Part shown: positions 8,712-19,792 of the stretch, piece after piece
Position numbering within the stretch: the stretch's first letter is position 1
Layout of the letters: the number at the start of each line of letters is the position of its first letter
Source: Adiantum capillus-veneris
Lineage: Eukaryota > Streptophyta > Polypodiopsida > Polypodiales > Pteridaceae
Length of the DNA stretch: 64,000 nt
Direction of reading: 5' to 3'
Assembly (NCBI GenBank): GCA_014529385.2
Contig: CM043962.1
Span: 86,148,680 to 86,212,679, forward strand
Translations under genes and position numbers: made by a program
Notes under the pieces: model-generated
The model's database searches: none
What the model saw: the letters and a program-made list of their open reading frames with translations, nothing else
Told to the model about the DNA's origin: nothing

Positions 8712-10944
8712 GACAGTTCAGTTTATAGTTAAAGGCAGATATACACAAAATTATGCATTATGCATTTCTTAAGATGGTTACAGCTCAAAAGGCATAATAT
8801 TGTAGATAGACTCATTGACATCAAGTGATATTGTATATAGTTTTGAGTTGCTGGGATGGGGTATCATGGGGATTTTGATTGCCCAAACAAGATGTGAATA
8901 TATGAACACCTCTGGCTTTTTGTCCAAAAGCTCGTAGGTCTGCTCATTTATCATACGATAGTAAAACCCTTTGATAGCCTAGGATCCTCGCCCAATGATA
9001 TTGCCCCAGTCATCTTCAGCGTCGTCTGAATGAAACTCCTGAAATAGCTACAGTGAATTTCACTATATAGAAATCCACTTTTTCTTCATTATCATTTGGT
9101 GCGGGAACAACAAAATTATCACCAACAATAAGAGCTTGATACGCTGCATCCTCATTTATTTCGTCGTCATCGTCTTCACCTTCTTCTGTAGGCTCCAAAA
9201 TAAGGTATGTCCAGAAAGGAACGTGTGACTTGCTCACACATCTCCTCCACTTTTCCTGTTTACATGCACTACAGAAACAAGACAGTGAACGTGTTCTCAA
9301 AGCAGTTGTATCATGCTCTGAATATGCAGAAACAAAGTGCATTGAGCGGGTATTTTTTACAGCCTTCACATCCCAATTTTTTCCCCTTTCGACATCCCCC
9401 AATTCAATCACCCAAAAAATCCTGCTTACATAACGGGCCTGGGATGCATAGGTGGCTGTAGCACCATCTGACAAGGTCCGTCTCAATAATGCCACAACAT
9501 CTGCATCACAGTCTATCTTTGGGCAGTTTGGCTGCAATTGGTAGCGAGTTAAAGACCTTTTTATCACTGCTCCCGCACCGTCGTGTTCTCCCTTACCATG
9601 GCCGGATCCAAAAAAGTTCCCATACATTTTCCATCCCGTAAAAACACTGTATTTGCATTTTATTCAATGGATAGAAGAAGATTAATATACTCTTGGCACG
9701 ATAAAATTACCAAAAAAAACACGTATTATAATATTACTGATGTTAGACAAGCATTTTATTACAACTTTAATGCCAATATTATAGGTCTCTATATTAAAAC
9801 CACCTTCAGATAATGTTTGTTAGAACATGGTATACCTGGCAAGGAAATAGAATGGTCTTCTTGCTTTGAATTGTGAAGCTGCTCCATCATACCATACCCA
9901 ATGACGCCTTATGTTTAGACCAAATTGCTTTAGCCATTCCGCATGTTTCAGAAAACAGTGTTGAACAAAATGTGTGTCATGTTGCTTGTCATCTGAAATG
10001 AAGAAGTGAATTGTCTTGTGGATGTCACCTGCATAATATAAAAATCAGAAATTATTGAAGGCTTAATACAAAAGAAATAATACTGATCTAGGGTGATGTC
10101 GTTACCTGCAATTCGGAAATATGTTATGTGCACAAAAATAGTTACTTGATTTGAAAACCAGTGCATGGACTGAATCTCATTTTGTTCTTTGAAACTATAA
10201 TTTTCAGCAAAGTCAACAACTGACACAACAACATCTTCTGGAAAGCTTTGTATACATTCCTTATATTGTTCTGCTTGCCATCTATACACAAAATATGCAT
10301 TATGTATTTCTTAAGATGGTCTTTGAACATGACTGAGAGATCCTGGCATGATATTTCCTTATGCGACAAGACTTTCCTTTTCTTCTTCAGACCGTCACGC
10401 GCAGGTCCTACTTCTAGGTCCTCAAAAAAATCTTCACCACAATCTTTTTAGCAATAAATGCAGCCTCTGCAGCACAAAAGTCTAACTTATCCGGGCCACA
10501 CCTTTTACATTGCCCACTCAAGCAGGCAAGGGCATGGAAGGTGGACGTATCTGATTTTGGACACAATATAGAGTCCAATAAGGCTGTTACACTCTTAATA
10601 GGGTTTTTTGGTGCCTTGCATCCACCATTGTCTTTGCATATGTTGCATTGACATTGGCAAGCTTTTCCATGCAGACCGAATACAGAACTTTGCATGTGAT
10701 TTATGGCATCCTTTAGGAAGGACATTTGAACATGTGAAATGCAGCAACAAGTATATCGGTCTCTGAATTTCCGCACAAAATATGACTTCATGTACTCAAA
10801 CGCCCGCGGCCTTATTACAATTTCAGGGTATTGTTCTTTAAAGTTGAGAAAGAGCTCCACCTACAATGAAAGACATATATGGTTAAAGAACATTGAAGAA
10901 AACTGCAGGTTTTTATTATCTTTGAAGAAAACTGTTACATTACT

Positions 10945-11900
10945 ATAAACCAGTATTTTTATTTCAAACCAGTATGTTTTTTCACTTAATTGGTTAGGCA
11001 AACCAGTACATATGAATACATGTCCTTGGTACGTACCAATGGTATATAAGTGTCAACCAGTTCAAATGTTCTTACTGCTGCTGATGTAAACCAGTCCTTT
11101 CATTTAAAACTGGTATGTTATCTACCTAACCAGTACATGTGAGCACTTAACCACAATGTATACCAGTGAGAAATAAGTGTTAAAAAAAATGAACACATGC
11201 CCTTGGTACGTACCAGTGGTATATAAGTGTCAACCAGTTCAAATGTTTTTACTGCTGATGTAAACCAGTCTTTTCATTTAAAACCGGCATGTTATTTACC
11301 TAACCAGTACATGTGAGCACTTAACCATGATGTATACTAGTGAAAAATAAGTGTTAAAAAAATGAACACATGTCCTTGGTACGTACCAGTGGTATATAAG
11401 TGTCAACCAGTTCAAATGTTCTGACTGCTGATGTAAACCAGTCTTTTCATTTAAAACCGGTATGTTATTTACCTAACCAGTACATGTGAGCACTTAACCA
11501 CGATGTATACCAGTGAGAAATAAGTGTTAAAAAAAATGAACACATGTCCTTGGTACGTACCAGTGGTATATAAGTGTCAACCAGTTCAAATGTTCTGACT
11601 GCTGATGTAAACCAGTCTTTTCATTTAAAACCGGTATGTTATTTACCTAACCAGTACATGTGAGCACTTAATCACGATGTATACCAGTGAGAAATAAGTG
11701 TTAAAAAAAATTTACTGGATATGTAAACCAGTATTTTCCTTTCAAACAGATATGTTTTTTACCTATCTAACATGACAAACAATACATGTGAATACTTGAC
11801 CAGTACATGTGAACACTTAACCACGATGTATACCAGTGAGAAATAAGTGTTAAAAGATTTTTACTGGTTATGTAAACCAGTTTTTTACCTAACCAGTTTA
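10945..11900. repeat. ~174-bp tandem repeat array in transposase-like intron
   Basis: Four full units with the landmark GGTACGTACCA starting at 11028, 11205, 11378 and 11552 (periods 177, 173, 174), with partial units on both sides. Each carries GTATATAAGTG, AACCAGTACATGTGAGCAC and a run of A. Neighbouring units differ at only a few positions, so the array expanded recently. Confidence 0.9.
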
Positions 11901-11904
11901 TACA

Positions 11905-11966
11905 TATCATACGCGTGTGAAAGTATGCGTCTGCAAACGTATGTTTCAGCAAACATACGCGTATGA
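11905..11966. repeat. Palindrome cluster with CATACGCGTATG
   Basis: Perfect 12-base palindrome CATACGCGTATG at 11954-11965, overlapping a hairpin with 9-bp stem CGTATGTTT/AAACATACG and loop CAGC (11938-11959). A near copy (CATACGCGTGTG) is at 11909. The same core recurs in the leader of element C. Confidence 0.8.
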
Positions 11967-11975
11967 TAAAAACTA

Positions 11976-12096
11976 TGTTTCCATTTATATTCTCCTTCAC
12001 ATCCAATATTTATCTACTCTTAGTCTAGGACCAAATACAGATTCCCCTTATTTCCATTTATAACTTCCTTCATATCCGATTTCATATCTACTCTTA
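11976..12096. repeat. Imperfect ~75-bp duplication
   Basis: The stretch TTTCCATTTATATTCTCC...ATCTACTCTTA recurs about 75 bases on with several changes. It lies at the 3' side of exon 1 of the transposase-like pseudogene. Confidence 0.6.
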
Positions 12097-12890
12097 TACA
12101 TCCAAAAAGAGAAGATCAACTCTTTCTCATCAGGTGTTATGAAACCACGATCCATGGGCATCGAGCACACAAAGAGATTGGCAAATTGCCATCACCTACT
12201 GCCCTGAACCGATTCTTTGTAGCTATGAAGTTCCTCTTGTGCAAATTTAGCAACTTAGATGCAGCTGAAACATTCACTTTTGAGGTAGATGTACACTCAA
12301 CATTCATAAGCATTGTGGTGATGAACCTTTTAAGAAAGAGGTCATGTTCGCTCTTGGGTAATTTGATTGCATCTATTGTGTTGCGTATGGCTTCAACGAA
12401 GGTTGTTTGTGCCCTGGGCATTTCAAGGTCTCCAAGAGAAGGATGATTGACAAACTTGCACAAAATATCTGAGCGTGATGCAACATCGAGGGCCTTTGTA
12501 TGCCGATTGAAGAGCATAACAAGGTCATTGCAAAGTCTTTGACGCTTTGCATCATCAACACCATTTTGATCATTATCTTCCTCACGTGCTACCTGCTCAA
12601 GCTTGTTCTTAGCACGCTGCTCCCTCCTTCTCCTAGCATGATATTCCTTGACCGCATCAATAGCATACCTAGCACACAGTTCAAAGTGAGGCTGAGAGCA
12701 GTCACATACAGTGTGAGATTCTTGCTCCATGCTAGGGTGGGAGAGATTGAGCGAGTTAATAGGCCTACAGAGAGCAGGAGCAGTAGATGACAGCAATAGA
12801 TGTGTGATAGGCCTACAAAGTAAAACAGCAATCTGTGCTCCTACACAGAGAGTTAGAGAGAGATAGGAAAACGAGAGAGTAGGAAGACAA

Positions 12891-13043
12891 AGAGCTGGTT
12901 GACGTGCATAGTTAAGAGCTACAGAGCCGTCTTCTATATTTGAAAAACAGATGTGGAAATAGTAATGGTGTAAAGAGCTGGCTGACGTGCATAGTTAAGA
13001 GGTACAGAGCCGTCTTCTATATTTAACAAAAAGCTGTGGAAAT
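12891..13043. repeat. 84-bp tandem duplication upstream of transposase-like gene
   Basis: Two ~68-bp copies beginning GAGCTGGYTGACGTGCATAG and ending GTGGAAA, about 84 bp apart. They lie in the probable 5' flank of the transposase-like gene, just before copia element 1. Confidence 0.75.
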
Positions 13044-13143
13044 TGAACTAATATAGATGGTTTTATGTACTGGTTATAAACCTCTGTCTAGGACAAGGTT
13101 TTTGGTCCACCTATTCATGTATCCACCCCCTAATTCCAACAAT

Positions 13144-13155
13144 TGATACCAGAGC
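13144..13155 (+). other. Primer-binding site of copia 1 (altered Met type)
   Basis: Reads TGATACCAGAGC where the plant initiator-Met site is TGGTATCAGAGC. Two substitutions (G>A and T>C). It lies two bases after the LTR end. Confidence 0.6.
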
Positions 13156-13413
13156 AGGTTGCATCCTCCCGGGCTTACTCGCCAGCTGCTCCAACACACG
13201 TCTGCTCAAATTTCTGATTCGGGCTCATTTCAGCCTCTGTTTCAACTACAAGCATGTCTGCACAAGCAATTTCATCATTTTGTGTAGAATTTTTCCGTTT
13301 TTTGTATAACAAGTGCCTTACAATCTTCTACGGTTTGTGTTATATAGCACGTGTTGTTCTCGCTACATTTCTCCTTTTTTCGGGCAATTTTCACATCAGG
13401 TGCAACATTTACC

Positions 13414-14422
13414 ATGGCTGACAATAACACAGATCTGTTCAAGATGTTTGCTGCTGAGGACAGGTTGGATGGGGACAATTACCCTATGTGGGCTTATATG
13501 ATGCAACATGTTCTTGTGTCAAAGGGTGTCTGGAATATTGTGCAGGGCATTGATGTACGTCCTGGTTTTGAGGATGTAGGCGATGTTGAGGATGTTGTAG
13601 GTCTTGCTGCAAGGATTACTGCAATTAGAGTTGTTTTGCCTACAATAGAACAAGCTTGTTGGGATGTAAAGGATGCGCAGGCTCATGCGTTGATTGCATA
13701 AGCGCACCATTACTCCTCACATCCATTCAACGAAATCTGCAAAACAGGCTTGGGATATTCTAGCAGGTCTTTATGCAAGCCGTAATGAGGCTAAAATTGC
13801 TTTGCTGCGTAGAGAGCTGGAATCTAAGATTATGCATGAGGAAGATGATATGGACACTTTCCTTGCTGGTGTCAAGGATATCAATGAGCAACTTATTTCT
13901 GCAGGTGAAGTCATTTCAGACAGTTCCCTTGTGCATACTGTTCTTGATGCCTTACCAGATTCTTACCATACTTTTGCTAGTACTTGGAGACTTATGACCC
14001 AAGGTAATCCTGAAGTTGTCAAGTTTGATGCATTATGCACATTGCTACTACAAGAGTCAGTTTCTAGAGAAAACGGGACTAGGCAGCGTGCAGTTGAACA
14101 GGCTCTTATTGCTTCTCAAAGAAAGGGTGGTAATAGTAATGCAGCCACTTCTTATGGTTCTGCTACGAGTGGCAAAAATTATGTTCCTAATGCTTCTTCT
14201 AGCAGCAATTCGTCTAGAAGTTCTGGTGATAAGGGCAAAAAGAAGATGCATTGCCATTGTTGTAAAGCTAATGATCACTTGATCAAGCAATGTCCTAAGT
14301 TGAAGGCCAAAGAGGCTAAGAAGAAAGAGGGTGGTTCGACTGCAAATGCTGGTTCCACTACAAATGCAACCATTGTTATATCTTCTGTGAAAGGAGACTG
14401 TGATGCAGATGTTGATGCATAA
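13414..14422 (+). pseudogene. Copia 1 gag, frameshifted
   Basis: ATG at 13414 opens MADNNTDLFKMFAAEDRLDG, then the copia gag core (NYPMWAYMMQHVL). The frame breaks near 13690 and continues one frame over (KRTITPHIHSTKSAKQAWDI) through the UBN2-like gag domain. A Ser/Asn-rich linker leads to a canonical zinc knuckle CHCCKANDHLIKQC (C-x2-C-x4-H-x4-C) near 14250-14290. A Lys-rich tail ends at TAA. One single-base indel separates it from an intact gag. Confidence 0.8.
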
Positions 14423-14473
14423 TGGGATTTTAGTGCAGAGTGCATTTACAATCTTGCTGTCCATGATGCATGC

Positions 14474-15025
14474 GTGTCAGTTGCTACAGATTCACATGTG
14501 TGGTATTTCTACAGTGGTGCTACAAAGCACATTACCTCACATCATGAATTGTTCACCTCTCTCGAGTCTTTCCTTTATGGGAATTCTGTCACTTGTGCCA
14601 ACAATGCCTCTTATCCAATTCAGGGAGTTGGAAAGATTATGCTTACTGCTGGAAATGGTAGTTCTTTCACACTTGTTGATGCAGTTTATGTACCTGGGAT
14701 CAAGAAGAATCTTTTGTCTGTGTCCGCACTTGCTAGACTTGGACTTGTAGTCAAATTTGTGGATGACAGATGTACAGTACATGATCTCAGTTTTGGTGAT
14801 AAAATTGTTGCATCTAGCCTTTTTTGCCGTGGGTTGTATAAGCTCACTTTGTATGACAAGTGTGGACAATTTTTTGCAAATGCAGTTGCAGATTCAAGGG
14901 TTGTTTCAGATGCAAAACTGTGCCATGCACATTTTGCGCATCTGAGTTTTGCCAGTTTCCTACGTTTGCAGAAATCTGACATGGTTGCTTCTGTTGTTGC
15001 ATCATTACTTGGGCATACAGTTTAA
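14474..15025 (+). pseudogene. Copia 1 protease and pre-integrase domain
   Basis: WYFYSGATKHITSH near the start is the copia protease active site; the usual WxxDSGAT has Tyr in place of the catalytic Asp, so the enzyme is dead. VYVPGIKKNLLSVSALAR follows, as in copia proteases. KLCHAHFAHLSFASFLRLQ is the GAG_pre-integrase zinc region. The frame then runs into unrelated sequence at the deletion point and stops at 15023-15025. Confidence 0.8.
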
Positions 15026-15855
15026 GCAGTGTGATGGTGGTATTTCCTTGTGTCAAAAATGTTACATGGAGAAATTTCTATGTAAGTTTGGACTTGAGGA
15101 TTGCAAACCTATTGCCACTCCCATGGAAACAGGTTTAAAATTTGAGTCTTCATGATGCTGGTGATCCTGTAGATGTCACTCTTTACCAAACTCCTGTTGG
15201 ATGCCTCATTTATGTATGCAACACGAGGCCGATTATTCAGTTTGCAATCTCACAGGTCAGCAAATTTATGCATAGCCTAGGGTCTAAGCATTGGCAGGAT
15301 GTCAAGAGAATTTTTTTCTACCTTAATGGCACTTTACATTTTGGCTTGTTTTATCCCAAGGGGGGATCATTGCCGCCAAACTTACATGCTTTTTCGGACT
15401 CAGATTGGGCTGATTGTTTTGACACGCGAGTGTCCACAAGTGGTTTCTGTTTCATGCTTGGCAGTTCATGTATATCATGGTTGAGAAAGAAGCAACCTAA
15501 TGTGGCCACTTTGAGTTGTGAGGCTGAGTACAGGGCAGTCTTCACAGCTACGGTTGAGTGTGTATGGCTCAGATGCCTTATGGCTGATTTGGGTGTTGGA
15601 CAGGACATTGGAAACACTATTTACACTCACAGTCAAAGTGCATTGGCAGTTGCAAGGAACCCAGTTTTTCATGCTCGCACAAAGCACATTGACGTGCATT
15701 ACCACTATGTCAGGGAGAGGCTCTCAACAGGAGAGATCAGCTTGGCTTATGTGCCAACATAGGACAACCTTGAAGATCTTTTCACAAAGGCATTGTCTTG
15801 TGAGAAGTTCGAAGCTTTCCACAAAGCTTTGGGCTTACTCACCTTTGTAAACTGA
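15003..15855 (+). pseudogene. Copia 1 end of RT plus RNase H
   Basis: It starts in one frame with YLGIQFKQCDGG and KPIATPMETGLK (C-terminal RT). It shifts frame near 15145 to DVTLYQTPVGCLIY, and reads through RNase H: HAFSDSDWADC, SCEAEYRAV, and HSQSALAV where the expected Asp is His. An in-frame TAG at 15760-15762 replaces the Gln of the usual VPTQDNLADLFTKAL; sequence after it still matches and ends at TGA 15853-15855. Confidence 0.85.
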
Positions 15856-15930
15856 TCATGTCCTTAGGGCATGGCACTTCCCTTTACTCATGTGCCAACT
15901 CTCATTCACCACATCACTCCAGGGGGGATT

Positions 15931-16127
15931 TGTTACCCTATACATGTGGTAGTAATGTGTGTGATCACACTAGGATTGCCGGGGCATTTTTCCCCTCTTT
16001 AGGAGGTTTTTTCCTTGTGCATTGTATATACGACCATTCATTCTAGGGCTATCTATCTTTCCATTTCACACTAATTCCTTCGCCTTCTCCAAGTTGTGTG
16101 TGTTTCTTTGCAACCCTAATTCCAACA
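15931..16127 (+). repeat. 3' LTR of copia 1 (197 bp)
   Basis: TGTTACCCTATACATG...CTAATTCCAACA, preceded by the polypurine tract CCAGGGGGGATT. Clearly homologous to the LTR at 61926-62149 (reverse strand), which confirms both ends. Confidence 0.9.
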
Positions 16128-16132
16128 ATATC

Positions 16133-17083
16133 CAAGACTGAGAGTGTATTTCTTCGAACCTATTGTTTGCGCAACAAACATAGGATGCGCATCGGTCTCA
16201 AGAGCATGCAAGATAGTGTGGTAATCTTCTTTGGGTGCATTCATGAGCTAAACTACAATGGTAAGAAATGGAAAATATTGGAAAGTAACAAATCTATAAA
16301 AGGGCAAAGATAAGGCAGCCTTACAGTGGCACAATCCTCAGTGGAAAGCCCATCTGCAACAACAAGATCACCCTAGGAAACACCAGCTTTTGAAGTGCTA
16401 GCATGACCATGTATAATAACAAAAGCTACAGTTCCAAAGTGCGTACGGGTGCCTTGTGCATGCAAGGATTGTGCTCCATCCAAAATTTGACGCACTTTGC
16501 TCTCTGGGTAGAAACTAAGGTTGAATTAAAAAGCCTTTATCTTTTCTGAAACTGTGGAAGCGTTGAAAAATAGGACATAAGGAGATGTGCAACCATCTGA
16601 CATATTTTTTTTTCTCATAGTTAGATTCTCAATGTGCACAAAGTCTCCTATAGTAAGATTTCTAATGAACTGTGCAATAAATTGATCGCTTACAGCACAA
16701 GTGATGGTGCCAGTGTTGAGTGCATCAACTAGGTCTACCTTAAGGTAACGCATATACTTAGCAACTTCTGGGCTTTGTTTGTAAGTCCCATATCGGTTCA
16801 ATATGCATCCTTGAAATGCAAAACGAGGGCAAGTCTCAGTGATGCCAACAATCCGCAATGGGATCTTAGTGGGAATTTAAGGCACAAGAGAAGATGAACT
16901 AGTGGGCATTACATCCTCAAGATGGCACTCAACAGCAGTATGCTCATCTAGTTTGGCACCCTTTGTAACACTCTTGTTTTTTATAGGTACAGGTGGTGGA
17001 CCCTCCACACAAGGTTTGGCTGCCACAACAAAAACAAAACTCGTAAGGGATGGACACAACAATAGAATATCTACGCGACACAA
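16133..17083 (-). pseudogene. OB-fold-like gene remnant
   Basis: Minus-strand translation gives a continuous-looking protein broken by stops. It runs KSVTKGAKLDEHTAVECH, then after a TAA the segment IPLRIVGITETCPRFAFQG. Next come VDLVDALNTGTITCAVSD and IGDFVHIENLTMRKK, which resemble an OB-fold strand pattern. After a stop near 16526 come ESKVRQILDGAQSLHAQG, FGTVAFVIIHGHAS and GDLVVADGLSTEDCATVRL, like a second such fold. APKEDYHTILHALETDAHPM is next and coding similarity ends where copia 1 begins, so copia 1 probably cut this gene. Replication-protein-A-like single-strand DNA binding is a guess from pattern only. Confidence 0.4.
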
Positions 17084-18800
17084 GAAAACCTTACTTAGTT
17101 CTGTTGTTTAGTGGTAACTCTTGAAAAGTGTATGTGCTACTGCACCTCTTTGGACCACACGTTTCAGAAATTTGGGCCCAACGCCAAGAGCAAAAGAAAC
17201 ATCAAGCTTAGCTAGGCTGGAAGCGGCCCTTGTGCGGAGAAGAGACACATGATCAAGAATGAGGCCACTATCCATTTCCAAGAATGATGTAGCCGTGTCA
17301 CAATGCACTAGTGATCTTGTTCAATTCTGAAAAAACAAAAAGCAAAAATGCATTATTGCTAAGCATACATCAATAATTTTCTATAAACTATCAAGCTATT
17401 GAATCACCATCTTCAAACTCCATCGAGCATACATCACTAGATTCATCACAAATAGGTTCCATGTTGTCATCTTTGCCACCGTAATGTTCATCAAGTGAAT
17501 TTGGTGAGGAGAAAGAGACAACCATTTTAAGAGAGAATGGTAAAAAAAGTTACACAACTATTACTTGATGTGTTCAAAAGAAGCAAAGGAAAAAGAACAT
17601 CCTTTAGCTAAAGGGTAAATAAGTTCATAGAACTAATACTTCACACATTCACAGTAATTTTAGGATCAGGATCAATAAGGAAGAGGGATACTCTTGAACT
17701 AAGTTTTGGCAAAGCAACACTACTTATATACTACAATCCTCCCTCCTCTCTCTCAATCTTTACAAAGTCTTTTTTTTTTTTTGCAAAACTCATAGAAGGT
17801 TAGTAAATTATATTATAAAAGCTCAAAAAACACCAACATATAGACCATGCACACATTGTGCCATAGCCAACCACTTATAATAGCAAACATACCATCACAA
17901 GGGCTTATACAGGGAGTCCTCCCAACCTAGGAGATATACAAAATAAAGCATGGCTTTTACAAGGAGCCAAAACCTGGGTACATCACTCCACAACATAATG
18001 CCAAAAGGTAAGATCCAAACAACATGCCAGAAGGCTGCCACCATACCGGGTGGTCTGTCACCCTAGCTTGACATATCCCCCTAGTAGTATGCCCACCAAA
18101 GAAACAAAACCCGCCGCCAACAACATCCACCAAGGACCATAAGAGACACACAAGCCAAATCTGGGCCGAAACTCACCAACCAATCCGGAGTACTCATCTG
18201 TAGCCGATCTTTAGTTGAGAAATAACACTGCCACCGCGAGCCATTAGCTGCAACATCCTGGCACAATATCCTTCTAACCAACCCGATATGAACAACACCA
18301 AGCCTGCATAATAAGAAGGCCAACAACAAATCTCGAAAGTACCAACTGGAGCCCTAGAGAGGTAGTCCGCATCCACCAAACAGCACCCAAGAATCCACAG
18401 CCTTCGTCTTCCATATCGAAACCGGATGGGAACCCCTTGAGGGCAAGAGTAGGGTTTCACAAAGGAAACAAGGCATCTGCCATGCCTTGATCCAAAAAAG
18501 GTGCCACAATCTACATTTCTACTCACCATTAGGAAGGGCCGGGGTGCCCCGTCCCAGGGCAACCCCTGACTTGCAGACTCAACCTTGCCCTTGCCAACAG
18601 TAGGGGCGTCGCAGCCATGCACGTGGGAAGCCCGTAGAAACTACTAGTCCACAACCACTCCTCTAATGGGTGCCCCAACCCATGAGACATAGTTGTGACT
18701 ACTAGAAGTCACGAGCATGCTTGGGGGTGGAAACCCTACTCACAGATGACACGAGTCTTAAGGCTAACCTACTATCACATCTTTCAAATGGATTTCAAAT
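17084..18800. other. No supported gene
   Basis: AT-rich sequence with a poly-T run near 17770, then a GC-richer stretch (17900-18720). The longest open frame (18194-18622, minus, 142 codons) shows no motif I recognise and has no clear start context. I see no RNA gene or repeat boundary. Confidence 0.5.
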
Positions 18801-18805
18801 GGAGT

Positions 18806-18870
<65 letters not shown>

Positions 18871-18871
18871 T
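18806..18871. repeat. (GA)n microsatellite
   Basis: Nearly pure GA run with one AAAG interruption. Confidence 0.95.
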
Positions 18872-19035
18872 AGTAGTCACGAGTCTTGCAGAAGTTGAGC
18901 AAGCCATTTGCATGGTGTGAACCACTACGAGTGTAGCTACTTTGCAAACTCGTTGCATAAAATGGGAGGAAGCCGTGTTGTACATCTTGCCAAGCAGTGT
19001 TGAAAAAAATGTGTTTTTGCTGGTCTCAAAAGTGC

Positions 19036-19440
19036 CGGTTGAGAGTAAGGGGAAAAGGAGAAATTCCACCCCAAAATAGAGAAAAATAGTGTAAAACCTT
19101 GATAAATACCCCTACGTTCCTAAAAGTTCCTCTTGGCAAACTCAAGGAAAGCAATTCTGTATGTTTGGAAAAATGATTTTTCTCGAACATTGTTGTAAGC
19201 CTAAATGAGGCCCAAGTAAAATGTGTTTCATCTTAATGGCGTGTCTTTTCTCATTTTAAATCTGCCAATTGAGAGCAAGGGGAAAAGGAGAAATTCCACC
19301 TCAAAATAGAGAAAAATAGTGTAAAACCCTAGAAAATGCCCCTAATTTCCTAAAATTTCCTTTTGGCAAACTCAAGGAAAGGAATTCTGTATGTTTCAAA
19401 AAATGATTTTCCCCAACATTGTTGTAAGCCTAAATGAGGG
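19036..19440. repeat. Direct duplication of a ~175-bp unit
   Basis: Copies at about 19036-19210 and 19266-19440 share GGGGAAAAGGAGAAATTCCA, GAGAAAAATAGTGTAAAACC and ATTGTTGTAAGCCTAAATGA. The segment AATTCTGTATGTTT plus following bases is also similar to sequence near 45360 and 46920, so this may be part of a dispersed family. Confidence 0.75.
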
Positions 19441-19685
19441 CTAAGTCAACATTTTCTACCTTTATGATTCCATGGACACACGCAACAACACGCAGCATCA
19501 ATCCAAGACCTATTAATGAGCTCGTACATGGATAGAGCTCACAAGGCGCACAACATCAGCCAATAATGAAGACGACATCATAAAAATTACATGCACGCAC
19601 AAACTTGCATGCATAGACATCATCAGAAAGATACGATGATATCAGACACGTGCACACACAAACTTGCATGTGCAGCATGGCAAGG

Positions 19686-19688
<3 letters not shown>

Positions 19689-19738
<50 letters not shown>
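19689..19738. repeat. (GA)n microsatellite
   Basis: GA run just left of gypsy element B; a second short GA run directly abuts the LTR at ~19785. Confidence 0.95.
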
Positions 19739-19792
19739 TTTGCTCTTCCTTGCATTGTTGCAGGTGTCATTGTGTATGTGTATAGAGAGAGA

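Larger units (their letters stand above)
8778..12730 (-). pseudogene. DDE-transposase-like gene, multi-exon, frameshifted
   Basis: Minus-strand blocks: exon 1 from ATG 12730 to ~12070 (MEQESHTVCDCSQ..., a basic helical region, then a frame change near 12160 to MPMDRGFITPDEKELIF); exon 2 10860-10106; exon 3 10028-9836; exon 4 9646-8778. GT-AG junctions join exons 2-3 (phase 1) and 3-4 (phase 2) with frame kept. Exon 2 has a Cys/His-rich region (CQCQCNICKDNGGC...CKRCGPDKLDFC) and VVDFAENYSFKEQNEIQS; exon 3 has WYDGAASQFKARRPF; exon 4 has GSGHGKGEHDGAGAVIKR. These three acidic motifs in this order fit a D-D-D/E transposase fold of a family I know mainly from animals. Frame breaks near 10430, 10300 and 9030 and a TAG near 8985 show decay. 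Confidence 0.7.
13130..16127 (+). mobile_element. Ty1/copia element 1, internally deleted
   Basis: Only the last dozen or so bases of a 5' LTR are recognisable (CTAATTCCAACA ending 13141, identical to the 3' LTR end), followed by primer site, gag, protease, a fragment spanning the end of RT plus RNase H, a polypurine tract (15918-15930) and a 197-bp 3' LTR. Integrase and most of RT are missing: sequence jumps from the pre-integrase domain straight to the end of RT near 15005. The element cannot move on its own. Confidence 0.85.

Noticed and set aside
12070-12115. CCTGATGAGAAAGAG on the minus strand as a hammerhead core
   Set aside because: No stem II or stem I partner; it reads as protein in the transposase-like exon.
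18194-18622. 142-codon minus-strand open frame
   Set aside because: No motif, no start context and biased composition; not enough to call a gene.
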